Assembly: GCA_002718995.2 (NCBI GenBank)
Contig: PBGL02000012.1
Location: 20,679 to 84,678, forward strand
Source: Methanobacteriota archaeon
GTDB taxonomy: Archaea > Thermoplasmatota > Poseidoniia > Poseidoniales > Thalassarchaeaceae
DNA: 64,000 bases
Direction of reading: 5' to 3'
The position numbers and the translations under genes are program-made. How positions within the stretch are numbered: position 1 is the stretch's first letter; each line of letters opens with the position of its first letter. The notes below the pieces were generated by a model. That model made no database searches, was not told where the DNA came from, and saw only the letters and a list, made by a program, of their open reading frames with translations. This document shows, piece after piece, positions 46,301-53,240 of the stretch.

Positions 46301-47080
46301 TACCATCAGCATTCCATCTCTTCTCTTCTCGACGTTGATTGGCTTTCTTACACCGTCCTTCTGCGAGAATATCTTTGCTACTTCGGTCTCATGAGCATAC
46401 TTCTTGTTCTTCTCAACGGTGACTCTGTTCGGTGCTAGATCCTCCATGGAAATTAGGACTCTCTCAGTACCATTGATTATGAAGTAGCCTCCTGGATCTA
46501 GGGGGTCCTCGCCAGCCTTCCTCAGAAGTTTCTTCAGAGTATCGGCATCCTCGGGTATTGTTGTCGGGGACAGTTTTCTGGACTTCTCCTGAGTACCTGC
46601 AATGTGATCGGGATGAAGATTGCATCTGGCGGATCGAACCATGATTGGCAGGTTTCCGATATGCACGCCTTCCTCCTCGATGAATCCTAGGTCAGCACCG
46701 TCAGTCGTTGGAAGGTCATCCCTGTAAATCTTGAAGTCCATGTATATGGGGGAGAAGTAGGTTAGCTTCCTGAGTCTGCATTCTAGCGGGGTAGCTGGAT
46801 GCTCCGCACCATTAGCCTCGCGGACTGTGGGTGCTCCGAGCCTAATGCCCTTCATCCTGATGTAAATTTCCTTGTCGAGGACGTCGAGCTTGATCATTCC
46901 ACCCCCTTCTTCACCCCCGGGGACCTCCGCAAGAGGGTCATCACTACCTATCCTTATCCCTCTGACTATTTTCTCCATTCTACTGGTCCTGCCATCGCCA
47001 GGGACACAGTCGTTGTACGATGCCAATTGGTGGTTCACCATGCTTCTATGCGCGAAATAACTCTCTACTATCTCCTTCAT
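43364..47080 (-). CDS. rpoB: DNA-directed RNA polymerase subunit B (unsplit)
   Basis: The 1238-residue protein includes both halves fused (B'' then B'), as in Thermoplasmatota and Thermococcales but unlike methanogens and haloarchaea. Recognisable features: the region HPTHWGRLCPNETPEGQNCG, GTRAMDTTNFNSRPGGQN, MVMNKAS-like VVMNKASIERALG, LGDKFASRHGQKGI and the C-terminal zinc site CNTPRCGH ... CPSCGD. Shine-Dalgarno GAGGTGG contains the rpoH TGA stop. It is the catalytic partner of A'. Confidence 0.98.
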   Translation of the reverse strand: MKEIVESYFAHRSMVNHQLASYNDCVPGDGRTSRMEKIVRGIRIGSDDPLAEVPGGEEGGGMIKLDVLDKEIYIRMKGIRLGAPTVREANGAEHPATPLECRLRKLTYFSPIYMDFKIYRDDLPTTDGADLGFIEEEGVHIGNLPIMVRSARCNLHPDHIAGTQEKSRKLSPTTIPEDADTLKKLLRKAGEDPLDPGGYFIINGTERVLISMEDLAPNRVTVEKNKKYAHETEVAKIFSQKDGVRKPINVEKRRDGMLMVKIPSAGTTAIPVVLLMRALGMENDRDIFSAIAGPVEAMKYTVANLNDVKDNPEYGVDNTEEAMAWLEKKFAAGQQKEYRESRIQNLLDKELLPHLGSDDEVRTKKAIFLGRIVRQVLEMAITNRDPNDKDHYANKRVRLAGDLMEDLFRVGVQGLARDLKYQLERHHNRKRELKINSCLRPDVLTSKIMHALATGNWVGGRSGVSQLLDRTTYLASLSHMRRVTSPLVRSQPHFEARDLHPTHWGRLCPNETPEGQNCGLVKNAAQMIDVSEEVAEGDVKELLVEAGVDPSPEGWADGSRIHVNGDIFGLHKRPNKLVSQFKRRRRSGRIRPEVSIRHDTENRDVFINTDRGRIMRPLLVLEDGTLTLSKFHLEGLRSGEINFSDLVSSGVIEWVDAEEEEDLLVAPRPFDLPEVSPKNKRPIDPSMVTWLNLGDEEISKARLSVDVKMPDGSTVTERFSVPLNYHQEDTDVLRKKEKKGHTVLVYTHVEIDPQLILGVCAALVPYPEHNSTPRVTGGTAMVKQSLGLPSANYRLRPDTRAHIMHYPQKSLVGTRAMDTTNFNSRPGGQNLVVAIMSHHGYNMQDAVVMNKASIERALGRSTFIRTYNAENRRFPGGQEERIEVPGTGLDEIKGMKSFDSYSHLERDGLPVPEEYLTSGGSDSAVLVGKTSPPRFLEEAHGAFLQAQERRESSMMVRHGEHGWVDNVFVTESLDSGRLVRITLRTNKIPELGDKFASRHGQKGIIGRIVEENDMPFTSEGIVPDLIINPHAIPSRMTVAHVLEMIGGKVGAMEARRIDGTAFTGEKEESLRSGLLRNGFNHTGREKMISGETGEEYPAEVFVGVIYYQRLHHLVSSKLHARSRGRVQILTRQPTEGRARQGGLRFGEMERDCLISHGASMVIKDRLLDESDGWPLMVCNTPRCGHIAYYDWKRRTTVCPSCGDRADVHSVQTSYAFKLLLDEMKSLGVAMRLELEDRR

Positions 47081-47090
47081 TCATTCCACC

Positions 47091-47708
47091 TCAGTTGCTC
47101 TCCACGATTAGTCGATAAGCAGTACTAGCGCCTGCCGACCTGCTGTATCTTACTACCTTCACGACCCTGTTCCTGAGCCAACCTGCAGGGTAGTCGTCTT
47201 CCCTTGTACCCTCTTCGATCTCATTCCGCCTCTTTTCTTCCTCGATCTCCTTTATCGCCTGGACGGCTGGATCCGTGATGAGTATCTTTGGAAGTAGTTC
47301 CTTGGCTAGACGGGTGTTTCCGAGACCATCACTCTCTAGCATCCCCCAAGGTGAAAGTATCTTCTCCTCATCCTCTTCGTGAACTAGTTGGTGGTGGGGG
47401 ACTAAGTGGTGATTTAGTACGTTGAATCTGTTTTCCCCCAAAGGGATGTCCTCATCCAGAAGGGCGCTTCTGGAAATCGTAACCCTCCCGGTCCTGCTCC
47501 TTCTCCTAGATGCAGCCTGCTCCCTGATAATGCCCATTATGTTGTCAATCTCGGGGGAGCCAGTCTCCAAATCTGTCTTCTTGGCGACTTCTTCAACTGT
47601 CATCCTCTTGATGGCATCCATGTTTGCATCATCAGCGAGTTTGTGAGCGTGCTCTTCAGAGACGCCCAATTCTATTAGTCTCTTTTTTGTTGAGCTTTTT
47701 ACTGCCAC
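47091..47708 (-). CDS. rpoH: RNA polymerase subunit H with N-terminal extension shared with A''
   Basis: Canonical archaeal RpoH is about 75-85 residues; this protein is 205. Its second half has the RpoH core: FNVLNHHLVPHHQLVHEEDEE, then LPKILITDPAVQAIKEIEEE and VKVVRYSRSAGASTAYRLIV, with a small insertion between. Residues 1-60 are nearly a copy of the A'' N-terminal domain (VKSSTKKRLIELGVSEEHAH versus [20 protein letters not shown]), followed by the Arg-rich AASRRRSRTG. Start is GTG at 47708, first gene of the polymerase operon. tRNA-Lys lies 52 bp upstream on the same strand. Confidence 0.93.
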   Translation of the reverse strand: MAVKSSTKKRLIELGVSEEHAHKLADDANMDAIKRMTVEEVAKKTDLETGSPEIDNIMGIIREQAASRRRSRTGRVTISRSALLDEDIPLGENRFNVLNHHLVPHHQLVHEEDEEKILSPWGMLESDGLGNTRLAKELLPKILITDPAVQAIKEIEEEKRRNEIEEGTREDDYPAGWLRNRVVKVVRYSRSAGASTAYRLIVESN

Positions 47709-47760
47709 GCGCGTCTCCCCCTGTCCAGCAAAATCGGGGGCCAGTGCTACGTTCAGGAGA

Positions 47761-47833
47761 GGGCCCGGGGGGATTCGAACCCCCGGCCACCGGGTTAAAA
47801 GCCCGGTGCTCTACCTGACTAAGCTACAGGCCC
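47761..47833 (-). tRNA. tRNA-Lys (UUU anticodon)
   Basis: Minus-strand cloverleaf: acceptor GGGCCTG pairs with CGGGCCC (one G-U pair), D arm GCTT-AGTCAGGTAG-AGC, anticodon stem CCGGG/CCCGG with loop CTTTTAA giving anticodon TTT, T arm GGGGG-TTCGAAT-CCCCC. No intron and no encoded CCA. It lies upstream of rpoH and may be transcribed together with it or separately. Confidence 0.95.
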
Positions 47834-47865
47834 ATGGCTGATGCTGGGCTATTGGCGGACCGTAG

Positions 47866-47878
47866 GGGTATTTTTGAA
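47866..47878 (-). promoter_or_regulatory. possible TATA box for tRNA-Lys
   Basis: On the minus strand the sequence TTCAAAAATACCC ends about 35 bases before the tRNA-Lys 5' end. An A/T-rich element at this distance is consistent with an archaeal TATA box with start a few bases before the tRNA. No factor B element was identified clearly. Confidence 0.4.
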
Positions 47879-47985
47879 CCTACCGGCAAAGGCACTGCTA
47901 GCCCGTGACCGGCTGAGCCACCCTAGGGGGGTTGGGAGGCAGACGCTAGTTCGGGCTTACGGGCATAAAGGTTTGTGGAAATTAG

Positions 47986-49374
47986 GTGAGAGAGGTGGAA
48001 AATTCGGGCCCATTTGATGATTCTATAATTCCTCACAGAACTCTTGATTTTTCTGTCTGTGGGCTTGGCCCTTGGAGCCTGGTCGTTCCTGCGACTGTAT
48101 ATCCTCCCAGAGAGGATACCAGAATACTGGCAGATGCCATTTTGGCTCTAGATTTAGAGCCCTCTACAGCAGTTGAGGTAGGATGTGGATCGGGTGCCCT
48201 CTCCATACTTCTTGCTGAGAACGGATGGGACGTATTCGCCTTTGACGTGAATCCATACGCAGTTGCGGCTTCGAGATCGAATGTCGAAGAATCTGGACAC
48301 TCGAACAGAGTTACAGTTAACGAGGGAGGAGTGGGTGAGCCTGGTTGGAAAATTCCCAAGGGGACAGGGCTAATCGTTTGGAACCTTCCTTATCTGAATC
48401 CCCTTGACGACGAAGCCCTACAGCTTGAGCCGATTGAAGAGGCCTCGATGACTGATATACCGAATGGCGGTTGGTCGGCCGAACTTATGAGTAATGTTTG
48501 CAGTTGTGATGAAGATGGGTTAATTGTTTTACTATTAATGAGGTCCGACCCGAAAAGTCCCAGCAATAAGGAAGATTGGATGAGGGAAGGTTGGTCATCC
48601 AGGGTGATCAAGAGCCTAAGGATGGGTGATGAGAAAATTGAGGCTGTTGCATTCTGGAAACCAGGTTTGGGCTTATCCCCTGTTATTGTTGATGAATGCA
48701 ATTCTACGATGACGGAATCCCAGTCGCTGCCGGAGGACGGTTGGCAGAGGATTAGATCGAGGAGGCAGTACTCTGGGCGAGGAAGGGGTGAGTCGAAGTG
48801 GGAGTCACAAGATGGCGACATTACGGCAACTTGGAGAGTGGCGGTTGAAGACGAGGGGGGTGTTTTTCCCGGGCTAATCCAGACATCTGTGGGGGCCGCT
48901 GTAGCAAACATTATCGGTTGCAGGACGAAGTGGCCGAACGATCTCATTGACAAGCAGGGAATGAAATTGGGAGGAATAATGGTGGAGTCTTCCAGTAATG
49001 AGTTGGGCATTCGAGTAGGCGTCGGGATTAACTCGTCCCCTCGGATTATTTCCGGAGACCTGGTTTCGGGATGGTCAGAAACTCTAGGGCCTGTGTCCGC
49101 GGATGTTGTATTCGGTAGCGTTGATTCTTCCATTTCGGGAATATTGGAAGTAGTTCCGGGTCTGCCGAGCGTCAGCTCAGAGGCCCTACTTGACCTCTCC
49201 TGGAGGGGGATTTCATTATCTCTTTCGGAAGGGGCCTTTCCCTCCTTCTCAGGGAACGAGGCACGAGTCGTGGGGCTGGACAGAGGTGGCGGATTAATTC
49301 TTGAACGAGAGGGGGATTTGTCAATCGTTACTGATTTGGATACGGTAGAGTGGTTCTTCCCTAACGGTTCCTAG
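47986..49374 (+). CDS. fusion of HemK/PrmC-like methyltransferase and biotin-protein ligase
   Basis: The 462-residue protein has two clear parts. Residues 35-225 are a class I methyltransferase like archaeal HemK/Mtq2: PPREDTRILADAI, the SAM loop VEVGCGSGALS, the FAFDVNP segment, and VWNLPYL in place of the usual NPPY motif. Residues 230-460 are a BirA-type ligase: STMTES, QYSGRGRGESKW, TKWPNDL, MKLGGIMVE (catalytic Lys about 327) and VGVGIN, then a small C-terminal domain. The ligase would biotinylate the EAMKM carrier encoded at 62.1 kb. The start is GTG at 47986, with another GTG at 47995 that has better Shine-Dalgarno spacing (AGGTGA). Confidence 0.88.
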   Translation: MREVENSGPFDDSIIPHRTLDFSVCGLGPWSLVVPATVYPPREDTRILADAILALDLEPSTAVEVGCGSGALSILLAENGWDVFAFDVNPYAVAASRSNVEESGHSNRVTVNEGGVGEPGWKIPKGTGLIVWNLPYLNPLDDEALQLEPIEEASMTDIPNGGWSAELMSNVCSCDEDGLIVLLLMRSDPKSPSNKEDWMREGWSSRVIKSLRMGDEKIEAVAFWKPGLGLSPVIVDECNSTMTESQSLPEDGWQRIRSRRQYSGRGRGESKWESQDGDITATWRVAVEDEGGVFPGLIQTSVGAAVANIIGCRTKWPNDLIDKQGMKLGGIMVESSSNELGIRVGVGINSSPRIISGDLVSGWSETLGPVSADVVFGSVDSSISGILEVVPGLPSVSSEALLDLSWRGISLSLSEGAFPSFSGNEARVVGLDRGGGLILEREGDLSIVTDLDTVEWFFPNGS

Positions 49375-49672
49375 TGGGCTTTTCAATCTCTAGCCTTTTC
49401 CTGACGAGACGAATTTTCCCAGACTTTGTCAGTGTAGAGATTTGATTGGATGAATTCAGAATAGATACGGCTTCATCGCAATCTGACAAACTTACCCTCA
49501 GTATGCAGAGTGTAATTTTTTCTGAAGTTACAGAGTCGAAGAGCCTCCATCTCATCCTCCCAAGCAAGTCCTCTAGAAGCGACTCGACCGACTTCCTTTG
49601 TGGATGAGGGGTTTCGATTTGGAAACCTACCCACCTATGTTTGCCCCTGGAGGCCTTGCCTTGCTTACTCAC
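49361..49672 (-). CDS. RNase P protein Pop5/Rpp14-like (component 2)
   Basis: The 103-residue protein begins KHRWVGFQIETP, like the RYRWIAF... start of archaeal Pop5, has a helix in the middle and ends KSGKIRLVRKRLE, like the SGTIK terminal signature. Length and basic charge (pI high) fit Pop5, a protein of the RNase P ribonucleoprotein. Similarity is moderate and judged by eye. It overlaps the end of the convergent methyltransferase-ligase gene by 14 bases. Confidence 0.55.
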   Translation of the reverse strand: MSKQGKASRGKHRWVGFQIETPHPQRKSVESLLEDLLGRMRWRLFDSVTSEKITLCILRVSLSDCDEAVSILNSSNQISTLTKSGKIRLVRKRLEIEKPTRNR

Positions 49673-49719
49673 GTTTGCCGGAAGAGGTATTCACTTAACG
49701 ATTGATGGGGTGTTACTGT

Positions 49720-50634
49720 TCATCCTAGTCCACTAACAACGGCAACTAGCCTTAGTCTGCCGACCATGTCGTCACTAGTTCTTGCCCCCATTATCACTTG
49801 GCAGTCTGGGTCCATAGAGGAAACGAATGCGTCTGTAATCTGATCCAGGTGTGAAAGTGTCATATCGGGACCTCCTTCTAATTGTACGAGACAGCCCTTG
49901 GCACCTTGTATTTCCAACTCCGATAGTGGTGAGTTACGTGCCATTTCGACTACTGATCCGGGGATTTCTGTAGTGCCTGTGCCGACTATTAGGGTTGCAT
50001 TTCCTGGCTTCTCGATTATAGAGCGCATATCCATCAAATCGAGATTTATCGTACCAACTTCCGCGATTGTAGTGACCAGCCCTTCTATCAGTTCCTCGAT
50101 CCACCCCGAGCCCGTGATCCAATCCGTCTTGCGCTGCCTGGCCTGCCAAGCAAGTCTTTCCATGCTCACCCTAATGCACACATGGGAATTGGAGTCCAAA
50201 CTGGATATTGCCTCGTTGGCGATTGAGCACCTTAGTGGCTGTTCGGCGAATGGCAACCCTGCTATCGATAGAACCAGACAGCCCCTATTTTTTGCGACAG
50301 ATGCGATTTCAGAAGAAGCCCCAGACCCCATTCCCCCGCCCAATCCAGTTAGTATCAACATAATTTCTGCTTTCTCGATGAGTGGCATGACTGAATCGAG
50401 GCCTTCCCTGAGCCTATGCGTTGCCATCATAGGGAGCGCAGCAGAACCCTTGCCCTCCCCTCCTGCGTCTAGAAAAAGACAGTTAGCGGTACTTGCTCCT
50501 TCGAATGAGGATTCGTCTGCATCGATCAGGAGGAGTTCTGATAGTTCTTGACAGCGTGAGTGTGCCTGTGTGGCCCAAATGCAACCAACGCCGCCCACAC
50601 CGACGATCAGAATTGCGCCCTCTTCCATGGTCAT
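49720..50634 (-). CDS. divergent FtsZ/tubulin-superfamily GTPase
   Basis: The 304-residue protein is FtsZ-like: an N-terminal VGVGGVGC, a DADESSFEGAS segment, and the tubulin signature GGGMGSG at about residues 99-105 within TGLGGGMGSGASSEIASVA; further on, NLDLMDMRSIIEKPGNATLIVG is the counterpart of the FtsZ NVDFxDVxT synergy region. FtsZ is usually 350-400 residues; the C-terminal tail that binds partners such as SepF is missing or very short. It is more divergent than canonical FtsZ, so it may be a paralogue of the main division protein. Downstream of the TPR gene on the same strand (28 bp). Confidence 0.8.
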   Translation of the reverse strand: MTMEEGAILIVGVGGVGCIWATQAHSRCQELSELLLIDADESSFEGASTANCLFLDAGGEGKGSAALPMMATHRLREGLDSVMPLIEKAEIMLILTGLGGGMGSGASSEIASVAKNRGCLVLSIAGLPFAEQPLRCSIANEAISSLDSNSHVCIRVSMERLAWQARQRKTDWITGSGWIEELIEGLVTTIAEVGTINLDLMDMRSIIEKPGNATLIVGTGTTEIPGSVVEMARNSPLSELEIQGAKGCLVQLEGGPDMTLSHLDQITDAFVSSMDPDCQVIMGARTSDDMVGRLRLVAVVSGLG

Positions 50635-50662
50635 GCCATGTATGTCTAGTGTTTAGTGTGTA

Positions 50663-50968
50663 CTAGTCATAAGACAAATATCTCTGATATCTTCTTCTCT
50701 CGTCTCTAGCCCAGGCGTTATCGGGCTCTATCTCTAGTACCTTGTCATAGTATCCAATAGCCGCCTCGAAGTCGGAAAGGTGCCTTCCATTCATGTGCCC
50801 CAGAATATTGAGAACGGGTACGCACCTTGGATCCTCATCAAGCATGCTGAGTAGTATTTCTTCTGCACCGGAGATATCCATCATCTCCATCTTATCCTCG
50901 GCCGAATCAAGATTTGAGATTTGGGCATCCGAGAGTCGGTAGAGGTTACGCCAACTGGGGTTCGCCAT
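50663..50968 (-). CDS. small TPR protein
   Basis: The 101-residue protein shows one clear tetratricopeptide repeat, with DFEAAIGYYDKVLEIEPDNAWA near residues 66-88, and a looser one before it (GAEEILLSMLDEDPRCVPVL). TPR units mediate protein binding. It precedes the FtsZ-like gene on the same strand, so an accessory role with it is possible but not shown. Starts at ATG 50968. Confidence 0.7.
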   Translation of the reverse strand: MANPSWRNLYRLSDAQISNLDSAEDKMEMMDISGAEEILLSMLDEDPRCVPVLNILGHMNGRHLSDFEAAIGYYDKVLEIEPDNAWARDERRRYQRYLSYD

Positions 50969-51115
50969 GGCCCTGCTGTACTACCTTTGCGTATTAGTTT
51001 GGCGAGTATCCGAGATGTCATGAAACACGAGTTTCGACAGTGACTTGCAAGTCTCCAGTATGGAACTTTAATAGCCTCGTTTAAGGTGGCACAACACGTC
51101 CTTTGGGGGTTCAAC

Positions 51116-51925
51116 ATGAGGTCCGCTCTGACAAGCTCCCGAAGGCTGTTCGTAATGGGCATCGTCGGTCTCCTCTTGGCAGGTGGAGTACAGGCCTTCC
51201 ACACAGGCGTTGGAGGGGATGCAAACAATGACGGAGATGTGGCGATAGCGGGTTGCACATGCCATGCTGCAGAACCTGATAACTCTGTCACGCTAATCCT
51301 TACTGATGTCCCTTACAGGTATGAGCCGGGGGAAAGATATGACATGAAGATCCAGATAGTCGGGGGCCCGGATATTGACCCTGATTCGGGCACTGGTGGA
51401 TTTGCGATGAGGGTATCAGATGGATCCCTAAGCGGCTCCGAGGGATTTGAGAACTTGGTACAGAACTGGGAAGATGACCTGCAGTCACTCACCCATACCG
51501 ACCCTGGATCCCAAACCCCTGATAGAACATGGTACATCTCATGGACGGCCCCTTCCGCGGATACCGGGGTTGTTTCCTTGTGGTTGTCAGGCAACTCAGT
51601 CAATGGCGACGGCGTTCCTTCAGAACTAGACAGGTGGAATAGACTCAGCACTATGATTGACGAGGGCGAAGACGGAGGGGTAAGAACTGTGTTCGCTGGG
51701 AATGGGGACATTGAGCCACCCGCCCCTGCTGAGGAAAGTATCGACCTACACCACATGGGAGCAGGATTGAGGGCCCACTGGCTGGGACTTCTTGGATTCG
51801 CGGCTGTCGTGATTGTGATTGTCTTCTGTGGACTTATGCTGAGGTACGGATTCTCCAGACATTATGAGGGCAGGAGCAATCTTCTCAGACTGAGATTGAA
51901 GCACCAGAGAAGGGGGGACCAGTAA
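51116..51925 (+). CDS. CxCH-motif surface protein with Reeler/choice-of-anchor-V-like domain (paralogue of 7067-8176)
   Basis: Start ATG 51116 places the signal peptide (RLFVMGIVGLLLAGGVQAF) at the N-terminus; GGGGGT precedes it. Then comes a GCTCH motif (Cys47, Cys49, His50), YEPGERYDMKIQIV, WTAPSADTGVVSLWLSGNSV and GDGVPSELDRWNRL, all matching the paralogue at 7-8 kb. One membrane helix (about residues 224-246) is followed by a basic tail. It is the first gene of the respiratory operon, with TAATGA overlap to the next gene. It may carry a redox centre or a c-type heme of atypical spacing. Confidence 0.78.
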   Translation: MRSALTSSRRLFVMGIVGLLLAGGVQAFHTGVGGDANNDGDVAIAGCTCHAAEPDNSVTLILTDVPYRYEPGERYDMKIQIVGGPDIDPDSGTGGFAMRVSDGSLSGSEGFENLVQNWEDDLQSLTHTDPGSQTPDRTWYISWTAPSADTGVVSLWLSGNSVNGDGVPSELDRWNRLSTMIDEGEDGGVRTVFAGNGDIEPPAPAEESIDLHHMGAGLRAHWLGLLGFAAVVIVIVFCGLMLRYGFSRHYEGRSNLLRLRLKHQRRGDQ

Positions 51926-52374
51926 TGAAGGATGATGTCGTTCTGAAGATGCTAAGGCAGGTTGCTTCCGGAGAGGTAAGCGTAGAAGATGCTCGGGATG
52001 CCCTCGAAGGGGTGAGCCTTAGTGAGGAGGCTTATGACACGGCTGTAAACCACGGGGTATTCAACGAAGCGTCGACTGGTTCGATTGTCAGAGCTAGCGT
52101 TTCACCATCAGGCGACTCATGGCTAGTAATCCTGATTGGGCTTTGGGGAATTGTCTGGTCCCTATACTGGGCGGGTTCGTTGTCATATGGCCTCTACAAC
52201 CATTGGGATCAGCAACTATTGTCCTTTTTCTTGGCGATGCTACTCCTAACTGTAATCATATTGGGAATGGTATACATGAAGTACGTCATGCCTGACATAC
52301 TCATAGTGAAGCATCGTAGGGGGAAGTACATAACTCCAAAAGACCCTGATTCTTGGAAGGAGTATAAGGTGTGA
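51925..52374 (+). CDS. small two-helix membrane protein of respiratory operon
   Basis: The 149-residue protein has a soluble helical N-terminal region (residues 1-60, MKDDVVLKMLRQVASGEVSVEDARDAL, similar to short SHOCT-like helices), two transmembrane helices (about 68-90 and 98-120) and a basic C-terminal end. It overlaps the upstream CxCH gene by one base and the Rieske gene follows two bases after its stop. Its role in the complex is unknown, but its place suggests an accessory subunit. Confidence 0.65.
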   Translation: MKDDVVLKMLRQVASGEVSVEDARDALEGVSLSEEAYDTAVNHGVFNEASTGSIVRASVSPSGDSWLVILIGLWGIVWSLYWAGSLSYGLYNHWDQQLLSFFLAMLLLTVIILGMVYMKYVMPDILIVKHRRGKYITPKDPDSWKEYKV

Positions 52375-52376
52375 AC

Positions 52377-53231
52377 ATGGCTCGAAAATTCAAGCTTAGA
52401 CCTGTCGGAGATAGCGACTCCGGGTCTGTTGATGAAGCGCCTTTCATCGATAGGAGGGAATTCATGAGGCATTCGTTCAACACCGCAGCTGGGGTGATCA
52501 CGGTAGCTAGCCTGGGCAGTGTCGGATTCGCGTCCCTACTGATGGGGCAGTCAGAATCATCGGGGGGCGACTCAGCCGTCAGATATTGGGTACCTACTGG
52601 CGCGGAGGATACTGTCTGGTACGGGGATAGCCATCTGGAGCAGATGACCTACCAGTCATTCGTGGATGCTGCAGCGAGCTCTTCGACTGGCATGGCAGCC
52701 GCACAAGGGGTGTGGTCGGGGCTACCAATAAATGCCATCTATGTCCCTCATGAAGAGAACAAGACCTCGCCCCTCGTGGAAAACAAGCCCCGATTCCAGT
52801 TCCTTGATGGCTACGCTGTGGACGGCGGATATGTGGGATCGGGATACGAGATGGATGACGATCCCCAGTTCGAGCCCCTCCGCATCCATGACAATCTGAT
52901 CATCGTATTCTCGAGGTGCCCGCATCTTTGCTGCATCCCCGGGTGGCAACTTGTGCAGAATGAGTTCACAGCGGATCAGTGGTTCCCCAATGGGACTGAC
53001 TCCGGCGGTAACAAGCTATTCTGCATCTGCCATTCATCTAGATTCGATCCGACTGTGATTGAGAAGAATCGTAACACAAATCGTTCGGATGGTGCTCAAT
53101 TCGAATACTTCGGAATAAAAAGGGCCGGTGGGCCGACACCTGTTGGGATGCCACTGGTTCCATTCGTGCTGAATGGGGATATGATCGAGGCCCTTCCTGA
53201 CTTCAAAGACTGGTATGCATATTGTGACTGA
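52377..53231 (+). CDS. Rieske 2Fe-2S protein with TAT-type signal
   Basis: The 284-residue protein has an N-terminal twin-arginine sequence (RREFMRH, Arg26-Arg27) before a hydrophobic helix, fitting Tat export of a folded Fe-S protein. The two Rieske boxes are CPHLCC (Cys181, His183, Cys186) and CICHSS (Cys216, Cys218, His219), giving two Cys and two His ligands plus the disulfide Cys. Each differs from the usual CTHLGC and CPCHGS. ATG 52377 is used, with AGGTG seven bases upstream; a GTG at 52371 adds only two residues. It precedes cytochrome b in the operon. Confidence 0.93.
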   Translation: MARKFKLRPVGDSDSGSVDEAPFIDRREFMRHSFNTAAGVITVASLGSVGFASLLMGQSESSGGDSAVRYWVPTGAEDTVWYGDSHLEQMTYQSFVDAAASSSTGMAAAQGVWSGLPINAIYVPHEENKTSPLVENKPRFQFLDGYAVDGGYVGSGYEMDDDPQFEPLRIHDNLIIVFSRCPHLCCIPGWQLVQNEFTADQWFPNGTDSGGNKLFCICHSSRFDPTVIEKNRNTNRSDGAQFEYFGIKRAGGPTPVGMPLVPFVLNGDMIEALPDFKDWYAYCD

Positions 53232-53240
53232 GGTGAAAAA

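Noticed and set aside
47855..47930. Second tRNA gene beside tRNA-Lys
   Set aside because: D-arm and T-loop-like sequences are present, but no acceptable anticodon stem and only a partial acceptor stem form. The A/T-rich part fits the tRNA-Lys promoter better. Kept only as a low-interest observation.
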